Shown one piece after another: positions 17,357 to 26,324 of a stretch of DNA of 64,000 nucleotides. Source of the DNA: Burkholderia pyrrocinia (GTDB taxonomy: Bacteria; Pseudomonadota; Gammaproteobacteria; Burkholderiales; Burkholderiaceae). The stretch is from contig NZ_CP011504.1 in assembly GCF_001028665.1 (NCBI RefSeq), forward strand, positions 2,170,001 through 2,234,000, read 5' to 3'. Position 1 is the stretch's first letter. Every line of letters starts with the position of its first letter. The notes under the pieces were generated by a model. That model saw nothing but the letters and a program-made list of their open reading frames with translations. It was not told the origin of the DNA and searched no databases. Position numbers and translations under genes: made by a program.

Positions 17357-18235
17357 TCATTCTGGCAAATCGCGCTGGTTGGCGTCCAGCTCGATCCCCC
17401 CGGTATTGAGATGCTCGATCTTCTCCATCCGCTGCCGCGCCAGTTCCGGCAGCCGGTTCGTCACACCGATCACGAGCGCTTCCGTGAGCGCCAGCGCCGG
17501 CACATTGGTCTGCAGCATCGCGAACGGGCGCCCCTGGATCCGCAGCACGATCTCCGCGAACTGGCCGATCGGCGACATCCATTCGTCGGTGATCAGCAGG
17601 ATCCGCGTGCCGAGCCGGTGCGCGGCCTGCGCGAAGCGGATGCTGTCCTTCTGGTAGCGGCGAAAGTCGAAGATGACGAGCACGTCGTCACGCCCCATGT
17701 CGGTCAGTGCGACCGACGCGAGATTCACGTTCGGTTCGACGTACTGGACGTGCGGGCGCGCATAGGCCAGCGTGAACGAAAACAGCGACGCGAGCGGCGC
17801 CGTGTAGCGCCCGCCGCCGCAGAAGATGCGGATGTCGGTATCGGCCAGCAGCGCCACGGCAGCGTCGAACGCGGCCGCGTCGAGCCCTTCGATTGTGGTC
17901 GCGAGCGACTCGGACAGCCGCTGGAAAATCGCCGAATGGCTGTCGCGCATGCCCGTTTCCGAATGGAACGCATCCATTCGCGCGAGCGGCGAATTCATCG
18001 CGGTGTCGATCTCGTCGTACAGCGCCTGCTGGAACGACGAGTAGTTCGGAAAGCCGATCCGGACGACAAAGCGGAACACGGTCGGGTCGCTGACTTCAGC
18101 CTGCTTGGCGACGCTCGCGATCGGCCCGAGGCCGAGGCTCGGATAGCGATCCAGCAACGCATGCGCAACCTTCTGTTCCGACGGCGTGAAGCTATCCATC
18201 TGGGATAACAGCAACGCCCTGATGCTCGTCCCCAT
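17357..18235 (-). CDS. MurR/RpiR family transcriptional regulator
   Basis: 292-residue regulator: an N-terminal HTH_6 domain (LTPSEQ-type opening FTPSEQKVAHALLDRY, recognition helix region QAEVSDPTVFRFVVRIGF) and a C-terminal SIS phosphosugar-binding fold (IRIFCGGGRYTAP, VLVIFDFRRYQKDS). Start MGTSIRA at 18235 has a GGAG site. It is divergent from the gamma-glutamyltransferase gene with 360 bases between, so it probably controls that gene and itself. In similar Burkholderia loci such regulators govern amino-acid or peptide catabolism, which is general family knowledge rather than something seen here. Confidence 0.88.
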   Translation of the reverse strand: MGTSIRALLLSQMDSFTPSEQKVAHALLDRYPSLGLGPIASVAKQAEVSDPTVFRFVVRIGFPNYSSFQQALYDEIDTAMNSPLARMDAFHSETGMRDSHSAIFQRLSESLATTIEGLDAAAFDAAVALLADTDIRIFCGGGRYTAPLASLFSFTLAYARPHVQYVEPNVNLASVALTDMGRDDVLVIFDFRRYQKDSIRFAQAAHRLGTRILLITDEWMSPIGQFAEIVLRIQGRPFAMLQTNVPALALTEALVIGVTNRLPELARQRMEKIEHLNTGGIELDANQRDLPE

Positions 18236-18404
18236 CGGGCACTCCAGCTCTCTTATCTGAATGACAAACGGCAGACGTGCGTCTGCCGGGACCCCACGCA
18301 TGTTAGCCGATCGACGTGCAGTGGGCCGCGGATGCTCCGAAATTAGAGGGACGCATCACCCGGCCAGGTTGTCCTTCATTCAATGTAATGAAACGAACAT
18401 TTCC

Positions 18405-18483
18405 CGGAAAGCGTTTCCGCGCACATTCCCTTTAAATTCAGTACTAACCCTAGGTTTTGGCGCAAAAAGACGAGTGCTATGAT
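18405..18483 (+). promoter_or_regulatory. Regulatory region rpiR / ggt with short palindrome
   Basis: CGGAAA (18405-18410) and TTTCCG (18414-18419) flank a GCG centre, and an overlapping TTTCC-C-GGAAA palindrome starts at 18400. Further down, TATGAT at 18478-18483 could be the -10 of ggt, though no convincing -35 is seen. The 360-bp divergent region is AT-richer than its surroundings and holds no gene. Confidence 0.4.
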
Positions 18484-18595
18484 CGCGGCCTCGCCGGAAT
18501 GTACGGTTTATTACATGTCGGATTGGCAGCGTCGACCCGCGATGATGCGGCGGCGCATCCCGGCCTGGCCCGGTCATTTGTCTGGAGGATTCCGC

Positions 18596-20347
18596 ATGAG
18601 GCGGCTCGTCGTACTCACCCTGTTGTCGGCATTGAGCGTGTGCGCGTTCGCCGCTTCGGACCCCGCGGTTGAAGCGAAGAACGGCATGGTCGTGTCGTCG
18701 CAGCACTTCGCGTCGCAGATCGGCGTCGACATCCTGAAGGAAGGCGGCAACGCGGTGGACGCGGCGGTGGCGGTCGGTTACGCGCAGGCGGTGACCAATC
18801 CGTGCTGCGGCAACATAGGCGGCGGCGGTTTCATGACCGTGCACCTGGCCGACGGCCGCGACCGCTTCATCAATTTCCGCGAGACCGCGCCGGCCGCGGC
18901 GACGGCGAACATGTATCTCGACGCATCGGGCAACGTGCGTCCGGGCGAAAGCCTGTACGGCTATCGCGCCGTCGGCGTGCCGGGCACGGTCGCCGGCCTC
19001 GATCTCGCGCAGCGCAAATACGGGAAGCTGACGCGCAAGCAGGTGATGGCGCCGGCGATCCGGCTCGCGCGCGACGGCTTCGTGCTGACGCGCGGCGATA
19101 CGGACATCCTCGACACGACGATCGAGCGCTTCAAGAAGGACCCGGACGCGGCGCGCATCTTCCTGCGGCCGGACGGCACGCCGCTGCAGCCGGGTGACCG
19201 CCTGGTGCAGAAGGACCTGGCCCGCACACTCGAGCGGATCGCGGAGCAGGGGCCCGACGCGTTCTATCACGGCGAGATTCCGAAGATCGTCGAGGCCGCG
19301 TCGAAGCAGGCGGGCGGCCTGATCACGGCGGCCGATTTCGCGTCCTACCGCGCGCAGGACATGGCGCCGCTGACGTGCACGTATCGCGGCTACGAGTTCG
19401 TGTCGGCGCCGCCGCCGAGCTCGGGCGGCGTGACGATGTGCGAGACGCTGAACATCCTCGAAGGGTATGACCTGCGCAAGCTCGGTTATCACTCCGCGGC
19501 GTCGGTCCACTACATGACCGAAGCGATGCGGCACGCGTACGAGGATCGCAACACGCTGCTCGGCGATCCGAACTTCATCGACAACCCGATCGCGAAGCTG
19601 ACGAGCAAGGAGTATGCGGCGCAGATCCGCAAGAGCATCCATGCCGATACGGCGACGCCGTCGGTCGACGTGCAGCCCGGTGTCGGCATTCACGAGAAGC
19701 CGGAAACGACGCATTACTCGATCATCGACCATGACGGCAATGCGGTGTCGACGACCTATACGGTCAACGGTCGCTTCGGCGCCGTGGTCATCGCGCCGGG
19801 CACGGGCTTCTTCCTGAATGACGAGATGGACGACTTCACCACGAAGGTCGGCGCGCAGAACCTGTTCGGCCTGGTGCAGGGCACGCGCAACTCGATCGCG
19901 CCGGGCAAGCGTCCGCTGTCGTCGATGGCGCCGACCATCGTGAAGAAGGACGGCAAGGTGTTCATGGTGGTCGGCTCGCCGGGCGGGTCACGCATCATCA
20001 CGATCACGCTGCAGACCGTGCTGAACGTGATCGATTACGGGATGACGCCGCAGGATGCGGTCACCGCGCCGCGCATCCACCACCAGTGGCTGCCCGACGA
20101 GGTCTACTACGAAACCTACGGCCTGTCGCCCGACACGCTCGCGATCCTGCGCAACATGGGCTACAAGATGGTCGAGCAGACGCCGTGGGGTGCAGCCGAA
20201 CTGATCATGGTCGGCCTGCCGGGTACCGAAGCGGCGAGCCGCCAGAGTTCCGGGAACGACTCGTCCGTGTCCGGCAGCGTGCGTGTCGGCTTCATCTACG
20301 GCTACAACGATCCGCGCCGTCCGGCCGGATCGGCGATCGGCTACTGA
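18596..20347 (+). CDS. ggt: Gamma-glutamyltransferase
   Basis: 583-residue secreted precursor with a cleavable signal peptide (MRRLVVLTLL to VCAFA). It self-cleaves before Thr371, the first residue of TTHYSIID, which becomes the N-terminal nucleophile of the small subunit; the supporting Thr389 is in STTYTVN. Substrate motifs PGTGFFLNDEMDDF and PGKRPLSSMAPT are intact. The enzyme hydrolyses glutathione and other gamma-glutamyl compounds in the periplasm, releasing glutamate. An SD of GGAGG precedes 18596. The downstream symporter could import a product, which is inference. Confidence 0.95.
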   Translation: MRRLVVLTLLSALSVCAFAASDPAVEAKNGMVVSSQHFASQIGVDILKEGGNAVDAAVAVGYAQAVTNPCCGNIGGGGFMTVHLADGRDRFINFRETAPAAATANMYLDASGNVRPGESLYGYRAVGVPGTVAGLDLAQRKYGKLTRKQVMAPAIRLARDGFVLTRGDTDILDTTIERFKKDPDAARIFLRPDGTPLQPGDRLVQKDLARTLERIAEQGPDAFYHGEIPKIVEAASKQAGGLITAADFASYRAQDMAPLTCTYRGYEFVSAPPPSSGGVTMCETLNILEGYDLRKLGYHSAASVHYMTEAMRHAYEDRNTLLGDPNFIDNPIAKLTSKEYAAQIRKSIHADTATPSVDVQPGVGIHEKPETTHYSIIDHDGNAVSTTYTVNGRFGAVVIAPGTGFFLNDEMDDFTTKVGAQNLFGLVQGTRNSIAPGKRPLSSMAPTIVKKDGKVFMVVGSPGGSRIITITLQTVLNVIDYGMTPQDAVTAPRIHHQWLPDEVYYETYGLSPDTLAILRNMGYKMVEQTPWGAAELIMVGLPGTEAASRQSSGNDSSVSGSVRVGFIYGYNDPRRPAGSAIGY

Positions 20348-20562
20348 CCCGATCGCATCATGCCGGACCGCTGCCGCCCGCGTTCGCGTTCCCGCGAAGG
20401 TCGTGATGGCGGCGGCGCGTCCGTTCGCGAACATCCGCAAGTCCGATCGGTGCCCGTGCGTGGCACACCGCGCACGACCGGCCCGTCATGCGCGCGCCCT
20501 GGCACGACACCGGACGCGCGCCTTTCATCCGTCAACCCCTTCACCGTGCGACGAATTCCGTT

Positions 20563-21891
20563 ATGAACAAACGAATGTCTGCGGCAGGCTGGATCCTGCT
20601 CGCGATGGCGGCCGGCATCTTCATCGGCTACATGATCTTCACGCAGCTTCCGGACAAGCAGTCGGCCGCGGAAATCGCCGGCTACATCTCGCTCGTGTCC
20701 GATGTGTTCCTGCGGCTGATCAAGATGGTGATCGGCCCGCTGGTGTTCTCGACGCTCGTCGTCGGCATTGCGCACATGGGCGATGCGTCGTCCGTGGGGC
20801 GCGTGTTCGTGAAGGCGCTCGGCTGGTTCGTCACCGCGTCGCTGATCTCGCTGCTGCTCGGGCTGCTGATGGCGAACCTGCTGCGGCCCGGCGAGAACCT
20901 CGGCCTGCCGCTGCCGGACATCGGCGCGTCCGCGCATCTCGCGACGGCCAAGTTCACGCTGAAGGATTTCGTCGGTCACATGGTGCCGAAGTCGTTCGCC
21001 GAGGCGATGGCGAACAACGAGATCCTGCAGATCGTCGTGTTCTCGATGTTCTTCGGCGTCGCGCTGTCGGCGCTCGGCGAGCGCGGCAAGATCCTCGTCG
21101 CCGCGATCGACCAGTTGTCGCACGTGATGCTCAAGATCACCGGCTACGTGATGAAGCTCGCGCCGCTCGCGGTGATGGCCGCGATGGCGTCGACGGTGGC
21201 GATCAACGGGCTGTCGATCCTGCTGAAGTTCGCGGTATTCATGGGCGACTTCTACGTGAGCCTGGTGCTGCTGTGGGCCACGCTCGTCGCCGCCGGGCTG
21301 CTGTTCCTCGGCCGCCGCGTGTTCAAGCTGCTGGTGCTGATCAAGGAAGCGTTCATGCTGTCGTTCGCGACCGCGAGCTCCGAGGCCGCGTATCCGAAGA
21401 TCCTCGACGCGCTCGACCGTTTCGGCGTGCGGCGCAAGATCGCGAGCTTCGTGATGCCGATGGGCTATTCGTTCAACCTCGACGGCTCGATGATGTACTG
21501 CACGTTCGCGTCGCTGTTCATCGCGCAGGCCTACAACATCCACCTGTCGCTCGGCACGCAGGTCACGATGCTGCTGATCCTGATGCTGACGTCGAAGGGG
21601 ATGGCCGGCGTGCCGCGCGCATCGCTCGTCGTGATCGCGGCGACGCTGCACCAGTTCAACATCCCGGAAGCCGGGCTGCTGCTGATTCTCGGCGTCGACA
21701 CGTTCCTCGACATGGGCCGCTCGGCCACGAACGCGGTGGGCAACTCGATCGCCAGCGCGGTGGTCGCGAAGTGGGAAGGCGAGCTGATGTCGGAAGCCGA
21801 GGCGGACGCGCATGCCGCGCATCTCGATGCCGAACTGGAACGGCAGAACAACGATCCGGCCTACGGCGCCGGTCAGGCCACGTCGACCTGA
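20563..21891 (+). CDS. Dicarboxylate/amino acid:cation symporter (DAACS family)
   Basis: 442-residue inner-membrane Na+ or H+ coupled carrier of the GltP/DctA fold. Visible family motifs are the serine-rich hairpin loop SFATASSEAAYPKIL, the NLDGSMMYCTFASLFIAQAY segment (NxxGT-type), the PRASLVVIA hairpin, and DMGRSATNAVGNSIAS in the last helix. Substrate is glutamate/aspartate or C4-dicarboxylates. It follows ggt by 215 bases and ends 2 bases before the convergent DUF3331 stop codon. Confidence 0.9.
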   Translation: MNKRMSAAGWILLAMAAGIFIGYMIFTQLPDKQSAAEIAGYISLVSDVFLRLIKMVIGPLVFSTLVVGIAHMGDASSVGRVFVKALGWFVTASLISLLLGLLMANLLRPGENLGLPLPDIGASAHLATAKFTLKDFVGHMVPKSFAEAMANNEILQIVVFSMFFGVALSALGERGKILVAAIDQLSHVMLKITGYVMKLAPLAVMAAMASTVAINGLSILLKFAVFMGDFYVSLVLLWATLVAAGLLFLGRRVFKLLVLIKEAFMLSFATASSEAAYPKILDALDRFGVRRKIASFVMPMGYSFNLDGSMMYCTFASLFIAQAYNIHLSLGTQVTMLLILMLTSKGMAGVPRASLVVIAATLHQFNIPEAGLLLILGVDTFLDMGRSATNAVGNSIASAVVAKWEGELMSEAEADAHAAHLDAELERQNNDPAYGAGQATST

Positions 21892-21893
21892 CG

Positions 21894-22283
21894 TCAGGCA
21901 GCCAGCGCGTCGTCGATGCACGCCGCCAGCACCATCGCGGCGGCGTTGCCCGGCGTCGAGCCGAGCAATTGCGGCGCATAGACGCTGTCGCCGATCCCGA
22001 TCGGCCGCCCCGACAGCGCGCAGGTGCCGCGCTTGCGCGTCGTGAACAGCCGCCATTTCTGGTAGCCGTAGTGCCCGGTGCATGCGTCGCACCACGAAAT
22101 CATCACGGTGTCGGCCGTGGGCCGCTCGAGCACGCTGATGCTCGGCTTGCTCGTCGCGTCCCACGACGGCAGCCGGTCGCGCGTGACGCTGCGCCGCCGC
22201 GGCACGCCCCACGATACGGACGGCATGTCGAAGCTGCCGATCGCGGCGACGGTCATGAGCCAGCGCGCTGCACTGTTGTTCAT
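21894..22283 (-). CDS. DUF3331 domain-containing protein
   Basis: 129-residue protein of a family largely limited to Burkholderiales. It has the family's core: strand VMISWCDACTGHYGYQKWRL, then KRGTCALSGRPIGIGDSVY, then a C-terminal NAAAMVLAACIDDAL. The paired cysteines (WCDAC and CALSG) could bind metal but this is untested. Start MNNSAARW has a GAGGAAA site. It follows the NADH dehydrogenase gene by 44 bases on the same strand, probably the same transcript. Function unknown. Confidence 0.75.
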   Translation of the reverse strand: MNNSAARWLMTVAAIGSFDMPSVSWGVPRRRSVTRDRLPSWDATSKPSISVLERPTADTVMISWCDACTGHYGYQKWRLFTTRKRGTCALSGRPIGIGDSVYAPQLLGSTPGNAAAMVLAACIDDALAA

Positions 22284-22327
22284 GTCGATTTTCCTCGAAA
22301 CATTACGCGACGCCGCGACGTGCGGCA

Positions 22328-23620
22328 TCACGACAGGCGGATGCGCGGCTGCACGCAGCCGTTGATCCGTTCGGCGATCCACAGCAGGGTCGCCTTGGAG
22401 AAACCGTGCAGCGCCTGCTGGTGCCGCCGGTAGAGCATCAGGTGGCTGAACTGCGCGAAGCGCCCCTGGATGAAGCCGCCGCGAAAGAACCCGAACTGCC
22501 CGAGCGTGCCGAACGCGTCGTAGTCGCTGATCGACACGAGCGCGCCGAAATCGTGGAACGCGAACGGCGGAATCGGCTTGCCGTCGAGCCACGCGGGCAG
22601 GTGCTTCGCGAGATGCTCGGCCTGCTGCGTCGCGACCTGCGCGGTCGGCGGCAGCGGCCGCTCATGGCCGTCGGGCAACAGGCTCGCGCAATCGCCGATC
22701 GCGAACACGTGCTCGTCGTCCGTGGCCTGCAGCGTCGGCCCGACGACGATCTGGTTCGCGCGGTTCGTGTCGAGCCCGCCCAGCGCCTGCATGAAATCGG
22801 GCGCTTTCACGCCGGCCGCCCAGACCATCAGGTCTGCTTCGGCGTACGAACCGTCGCCGTAGTGGAAGCCGGTCGCGTCGGCCGACGTGACGCGCGTCGA
22901 CGTCAGCACGTGAAAACCGATCTGTTCGAGCCGCCGCTGCGCTGACGCGGAAATCCTAGGCGGAAATGCAGCGAGGATGCGCGGGCCGCTTTCGAGCAGC
23001 GTGAGCTGCAGCCGCTCGCGCACCGTCGCGTCGCCATACGCCTGCGCCACTTCCAGTAACCGGCTCAATTCCGCCGCGAGTTCCACGCCCGTCGCGCCCG
23101 CGCCGACGATCGCAACGCGAAACGGCTCGTCGCGCGCGATGCTGCGGAACACGCGCATCCGCAACGCTTCGTTGAAGGTTTCGGCCTGCTGCTGGCTGTC
23201 GATGAAGTAGCAGTGCTCGCGTACGCCCGGTACGCCGAAATCGTTGGCCTGGCTGCCGAGCGCGACGATCAGCACGTCGTAGTCGAGTTCGCGGGCCTCG
23301 ATCACCACATCGCCTTCCTGCGAGCGGATCTCGCCGAGCTGCACGCGGCGGCGCGCACGATCAAGCCCTTTCAGTTCGCCGGGCTGGTACGTGTAGCCGT
23401 GGTCGCGTGCATGGGCGAGGAAGATCACCTGTTGCTGCTGGACGTCGCGCGTGCCGGCCGCGATCGTGTGCAGCATCGGCTTCCAGATGTGGGTGGGACT
23501 GCGGTCGACGACGGTGACCTGCGCACGCCCGGACCGGCCGAGGCGCTCGCCGAGGCGGGTCGCGAGCTGCAGTCCGGCGATCCCGCCACCGACGATGACG
23601 ATGCGTGTAGGGGTTGTCAT
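22328..23620 (-). CDS. ndh: Type II NADH dehydrogenase (NDH-2)
   Basis: 430-residue non-proton-pumping NADH:quinone oxidoreductase of the membrane surface. It has two Rossmann motifs: VIVGGGIAGLQLATRLG for FAD and VAIVGAGATGVELAAEL for NADH. The FAD-contact VFAIGDCASL and the quinone-site-like PPTAQVATQQAEHLAKHL are present, and the C-terminus carries an amphipathic membrane-binding region. It gives NADH oxidation without proton export. A 14-bp palindrome 8 bases upstream of its start codon, facing a divergent TetR gene, suggests repression by that regulator. Confidence 0.92.
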   Translation of the reverse strand: MTTPTRIVIVGGGIAGLQLATRLGERLGRSGRAQVTVVDRSPTHIWKPMLHTIAAGTRDVQQQQVIFLAHARDHGYTYQPGELKGLDRARRRVQLGEIRSQEGDVVIEARELDYDVLIVALGSQANDFGVPGVREHCYFIDSQQQAETFNEALRMRVFRSIARDEPFRVAIVGAGATGVELAAELSRLLEVAQAYGDATVRERLQLTLLESGPRILAAFPPRISASAQRRLEQIGFHVLTSTRVTSADATGFHYGDGSYAEADLMVWAAGVKAPDFMQALGGLDTNRANQIVVGPTLQATDDEHVFAIGDCASLLPDGHERPLPPTAQVATQQAEHLAKHLPAWLDGKPIPPFAFHDFGALVSISDYDAFGTLGQFGFFRGGFIQGRFAQFSHLMLYRRHQQALHGFSKATLLWIAERINGCVQPRIRLS

Positions 23621-23627
23621 GGATAAA

Positions 23628-23641
23628 TCATCACGTGATGA
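23628..23641. promoter_or_regulatory. 14-bp perfect palindrome, likely TetR operator
   Basis: TCATCACGTGATGA is a perfect palindrome 8 bases upstream of the ndh start codon, in the ndh / TetR divergent interval. It lies where a repressor would block ndh transcription or elongation. The neighbouring TetR regulator is the natural candidate protein. Confidence 0.6.
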
Positions 23642-23768
23642 ATAATGTATGATCCTAGCGCTTCCCGGCTTCGCGTGTCAACGGAGCGGGGCAGGCAGTC
23701 CGGTTCCGGCGACGTGAAACCGGGGCCCGAACACGGGCATTCGAACCATTCAAGGGGAGCAGGAAAAC

Positions 23769-24422
23769 GTGGCTGAAGTCACTGAGCGCGCGCCGTCGAA
23801 GCGGCGTACGCGCGGGCGGCCGCTGGCGGATGCGTCCGTCGGTCCGGACGTGATATTGCGGGCCGCGCGCCGCACGTTCGCAAAGCGTGGCTACGACGCG
23901 ACGAGCGTGCGCGAAGTCGCGCGCGAGCTGGGCGTCGACGCGGCACTGATCGCCCATCATTTCGGGACGAAGGAAACGTTGTGGCTGGCCGTCGTCGAGC
24001 AGATCGTCGAACTCGCCGAGCCGATGTTCGACGCGCTGCGTGCGTTGCGCACGTCGTCACTGCCGCATCGCGACCGTGTGCGGCGCGCACTCGAGCTGTG
24101 CGTCGACCACGAGTTCGACGAGCCCGACATGGGCATGTTCTTCTCGACGGCGGCGACCGAAGTGGGCGGGCGGCTCGACCGGCTGCAGGAGCGGATCGTG
24201 CGGCCGTATCACGACGTGATGTTCCCGCTGCTGTCGGACGCCGTGCAGGCCGGCGCGATTCGCGCGGTCGATCCGAACGTGCTGTTCTTCATGTTCGCGA
24301 GCGCGATCGGCACGACGGTGTCGTACAGCCACATGATGCTGGAGTTCACTTCGCTGCCGACGCAGCGGGACGCGTTCCGGCAGGCCGTGCTCGACGTCGC
24401 GCTCAACCTCCTCGGCGACTGA
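23769..24422 (+). CDS. TetR/AcrR family transcriptional regulator
   Basis: 217-residue regulator starting at GTG with an AGGGGAGCAGG site. The N-terminal HTH is clear: ILRAARRTFAKRGYDATSVREVARELGVDAALIAHHFGTKETL. The longer C-terminal ligand domain is of the CerR/YbiH kind in appearance (RALELCVDHEFDEPDMGMFF and MFASAIGTTVSY). It is divergent from ndh, and a perfect palindrome lies by the ndh start, so local control of respiratory NADH oxidation is likely. Confidence 0.88.
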   Translation: MAEVTERAPSKRRTRGRPLADASVGPDVILRAARRTFAKRGYDATSVREVARELGVDAALIAHHFGTKETLWLAVVEQIVELAEPMFDALRALRTSSLPHRDRVRRALELCVDHEFDEPDMGMFFSTAATEVGGRLDRLQERIVRPYHDVMFPLLSDAVQAGAIRAVDPNVLFFMFASAIGTTVSYSHMMLEFTSLPTQRDAFRQAVLDVALNLLGD

Positions 24423-24524
24423 GTTCCGCGCGCGTCGTTCGTCACGGGTGTGACGATCGCGGTGTACGGCGGCTGCCGCGTCGGGTGATGCAATCCGCGC
24501 CGATGGCGGGCGCGGAGTCGCACC

Positions 24525-25004
24525 TCATTCGAGATCGGTAGGCGGCTTGTCGCCGAGCCAACGCCGCGCGCCGGGCCCGTTGCGGCCCGCGCGGTCCTCC
24601 GGGTTGGTCAGCTTGCAGCGCTTCAGCGACAGGCAACCGCAGCCGATGCACTCGTCGAGGTTGATGTAGAGCCGCTGCAGTTCCTCGATCCGGCTCGCGA
24701 CGCGCTGCTTCCAGCCGCGCGACAGCCGCTGCCAGTCCTTGTTGCTCGGCGCGGCGTCCTCGGGCAGGCTGACGAGCTGCTCGGCGATCTCGTCGAGCGA
24801 ATAGCCGATCTTCTGCGCGAAGACGATGAACGCGATCAGCCGCAGCACCGCGCGCGAATAGTGGCGGTGGCTCGAGCCGTTGCGGTGCGACTTGATGAGC
24901 CCGCGCGTCTCGTAGAACCGCAGTGTCGACGCCGGCACGCCGCTGCGCGCGGCCACTTCGCGGATCGACATCAGCGGCCATTTCGGTTCTTCCGGGGTAC
25001 CCAT
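24525..25004 (-). CDS. soxR: SoxR redox-sensing transcriptional activator
   Basis: 159-residue MerR-family activator. An N-terminal winged helix (SIREVAARSGVPASTLRFYETRGLI), a dimerisation helix, and the diagnostic [2Fe-2S] ligand set CIGCGCLSLKRC (Cys119, Cys122, Cys124, Cys130; CxxCxCx5C) identify it firmly. Oxidation of the cluster by redox-cycling compounds switches it on. The target promoter with a 19-bp spacer lies in the 80-bp interval to the divergent RND efflux operon, as in other non-enteric bacteria where SoxR controls efflux rather than soxS. Confidence 0.95.
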   Translation of the reverse strand: MGTPEEPKWPLMSIREVAARSGVPASTLRFYETRGLIKSHRNGSSHRHYSRAVLRLIAFIVFAQKIGYSLDEIAEQLVSLPEDAAPSNKDWQRLSRGWKQRVASRIEELQRLYINLDECIGCGCLSLKRCKLTNPEDRAGRNGPGARRWLGDKPPTDLE

Positions 25005-25023
25005 GACGTTCTCCGGGAAAAGC

Positions 25024-25054
25024 TTGACTTGAAGTTAACTTCAACTTTTATGCT
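25024..25054 (+). promoter_or_regulatory. SoxR-type promoter with sox box
   Basis: TTGACT (25024-25029) and TATGCT (25049-25054) are separated by 19 bp, the stretched spacing of MerR-family promoters. Inside is TTGAAGTTAACTTCAA (25029-25044), a perfect 16-bp palindrome close to the enteric sox box centre AAGTTAACTT. It faces the RND adaptor gene. Confidence 0.85.
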
Positions 25055-25084
25055 ACGCGGCAGTTTAACCCGTCGCGAGGCATC

Positions 25085-26311
25085 ATGTTTTCCTTATCCC
25101 TACGCAGGACGTCGCCTTTGGGCGCCGCCTGCGCACTGCTGCTGGCGTTGTCGGGCTGTCACGACGGCAAAGGCGCAGCGTCAGCCCATCCCCTTCCCGA
25201 AGTCGGCGTGGCAACCGTCGCGCCGCGCACGGTCCGCCTTGCCGACGAATTCAACGGACGCGTCGAAGCGGTCGACGCGGTCGAATTGCGGCCGCGCGTG
25301 AGCGGCTATCTGCAGCGCGTCGCGTACAAGGAGGGCGACCTCGTCGCGCAGGGCACGCTGTTGTTCGAGATCGACCCGCGCCCGTACCGGATCGCGCTCG
25401 ACCGCGCGAATGCGCAGCAGCAGCGGGCCCGCGCGGCTGCGAGCCTCGCGAATGTGCAGCTCAAGCGCGTGCAGACGCTGATCGATGCGCATGCGACGTC
25501 GCAGGAAGAGCTCGACAACGCCCGAGCCACCGCCGAGCAGGCGCGTGCGGACCTGCAGGCGGCCGACGCGGCCGTTGCCGACGCAAAGCTCAACCTCGGC
25601 TTCACCGGAGTGCGCGCACCGATCGCGGGCCGCGTCGGCCGTGCGGTCGCGACCGTCGGCAATCTCGCGCGCGCGGACGACACGCTGCTGACGACCGTCG
25701 TGTCGCAGGATCCTGTCTACGTGTATTTCGACTGCGACGAGCAGAGCTACCTGCGCTACAACGCGCGTCGCGCCGATCCGAAGCATCGTGCGATCGGCGC
25801 CGATCCGGTGCGCGTGGGCCTCGCGAACGAGACGGGCTTCCCGCATGCAGGCACCGTCGATTTCCTCGACAACCGGCTCGACCCGCAAACCGGCACGATC
25901 CGCGCGCGTGTGCGGCTGGCGAACGCGGACCACACGTTCACGCCGGGGCTGTATGCACGCGTGCAGCTCGTCAGCGGCCGCGACCAGGATGCGCTGCTCG
26001 TCGACGACAAGGCTGTGCTCACCGACCAGGACCGCAAGTACGTGTACGTGATCGGCCCCGGCGACAAGGCGCTGCGGCGCGACGTGACGATCGGCCGTGA
26101 ACTCCAGGGCGAGCGGATCGTCGAGAAGGGGCTGCTGGCGGGCGATCGCGTGGTGGTCGACGGCGTGCAGCGGATCTACTATCCGGGCGCGCAGGTGAAG
26201 CCGAAGGCGTTGCCCGTACGTGCCGACGCCGGTGCCGGCAACGGCAATGGCAGCGGCATGGGCGGCGGCACGCAGGCGGTGGCCGATGCCGGCGCGCCGG
26301 CCGCGCAATGA
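25085..26311 (+). CDS. RND efflux periplasmic adaptor subunit
   Basis: 408-residue membrane fusion protein. It is a lipoprotein by its lipobox (LLALSGC). The order is typical: first half of the barrel-sandwich (VELRPRVSGYLQRVAYKEGD), a helical hairpin with Ala/Gln-rich heptads, second lipoyl half (LNLGFTGVRAPIAGRVGRA), beta-barrel, then a Gly/Asn-rich tail. It belongs to the MexE/AcrA group. It is the first gene of a three-gene operon under the SoxR promoter, so expression should rise with redox-cycling drugs or pigments. Confidence 0.92.
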   Translation: MFSLSLRRTSPLGAACALLLALSGCHDGKGAASAHPLPEVGVATVAPRTVRLADEFNGRVEAVDAVELRPRVSGYLQRVAYKEGDLVAQGTLLFEIDPRPYRIALDRANAQQQRARAAASLANVQLKRVQTLIDAHATSQEELDNARATAEQARADLQAADAAVADAKLNLGFTGVRAPIAGRVGRAVATVGNLARADDTLLTTVVSQDPVYVYFDCDEQSYLRYNARRADPKHRAIGADPVRVGLANETGFPHAGTVDFLDNRLDPQTGTIRARVRLANADHTFTPGLYARVQLVSGRDQDALLVDDKAVLTDQDRKYVYVIGPGDKALRRDVTIGRELQGERIVEKGLLAGDRVVVDGVQRIYYPGAQVKPKALPVRADAGAGNGNGSGMGGGTQAVADAGAPAAQ

Positions 26312-26324
26312 CGGGAGACATGTG

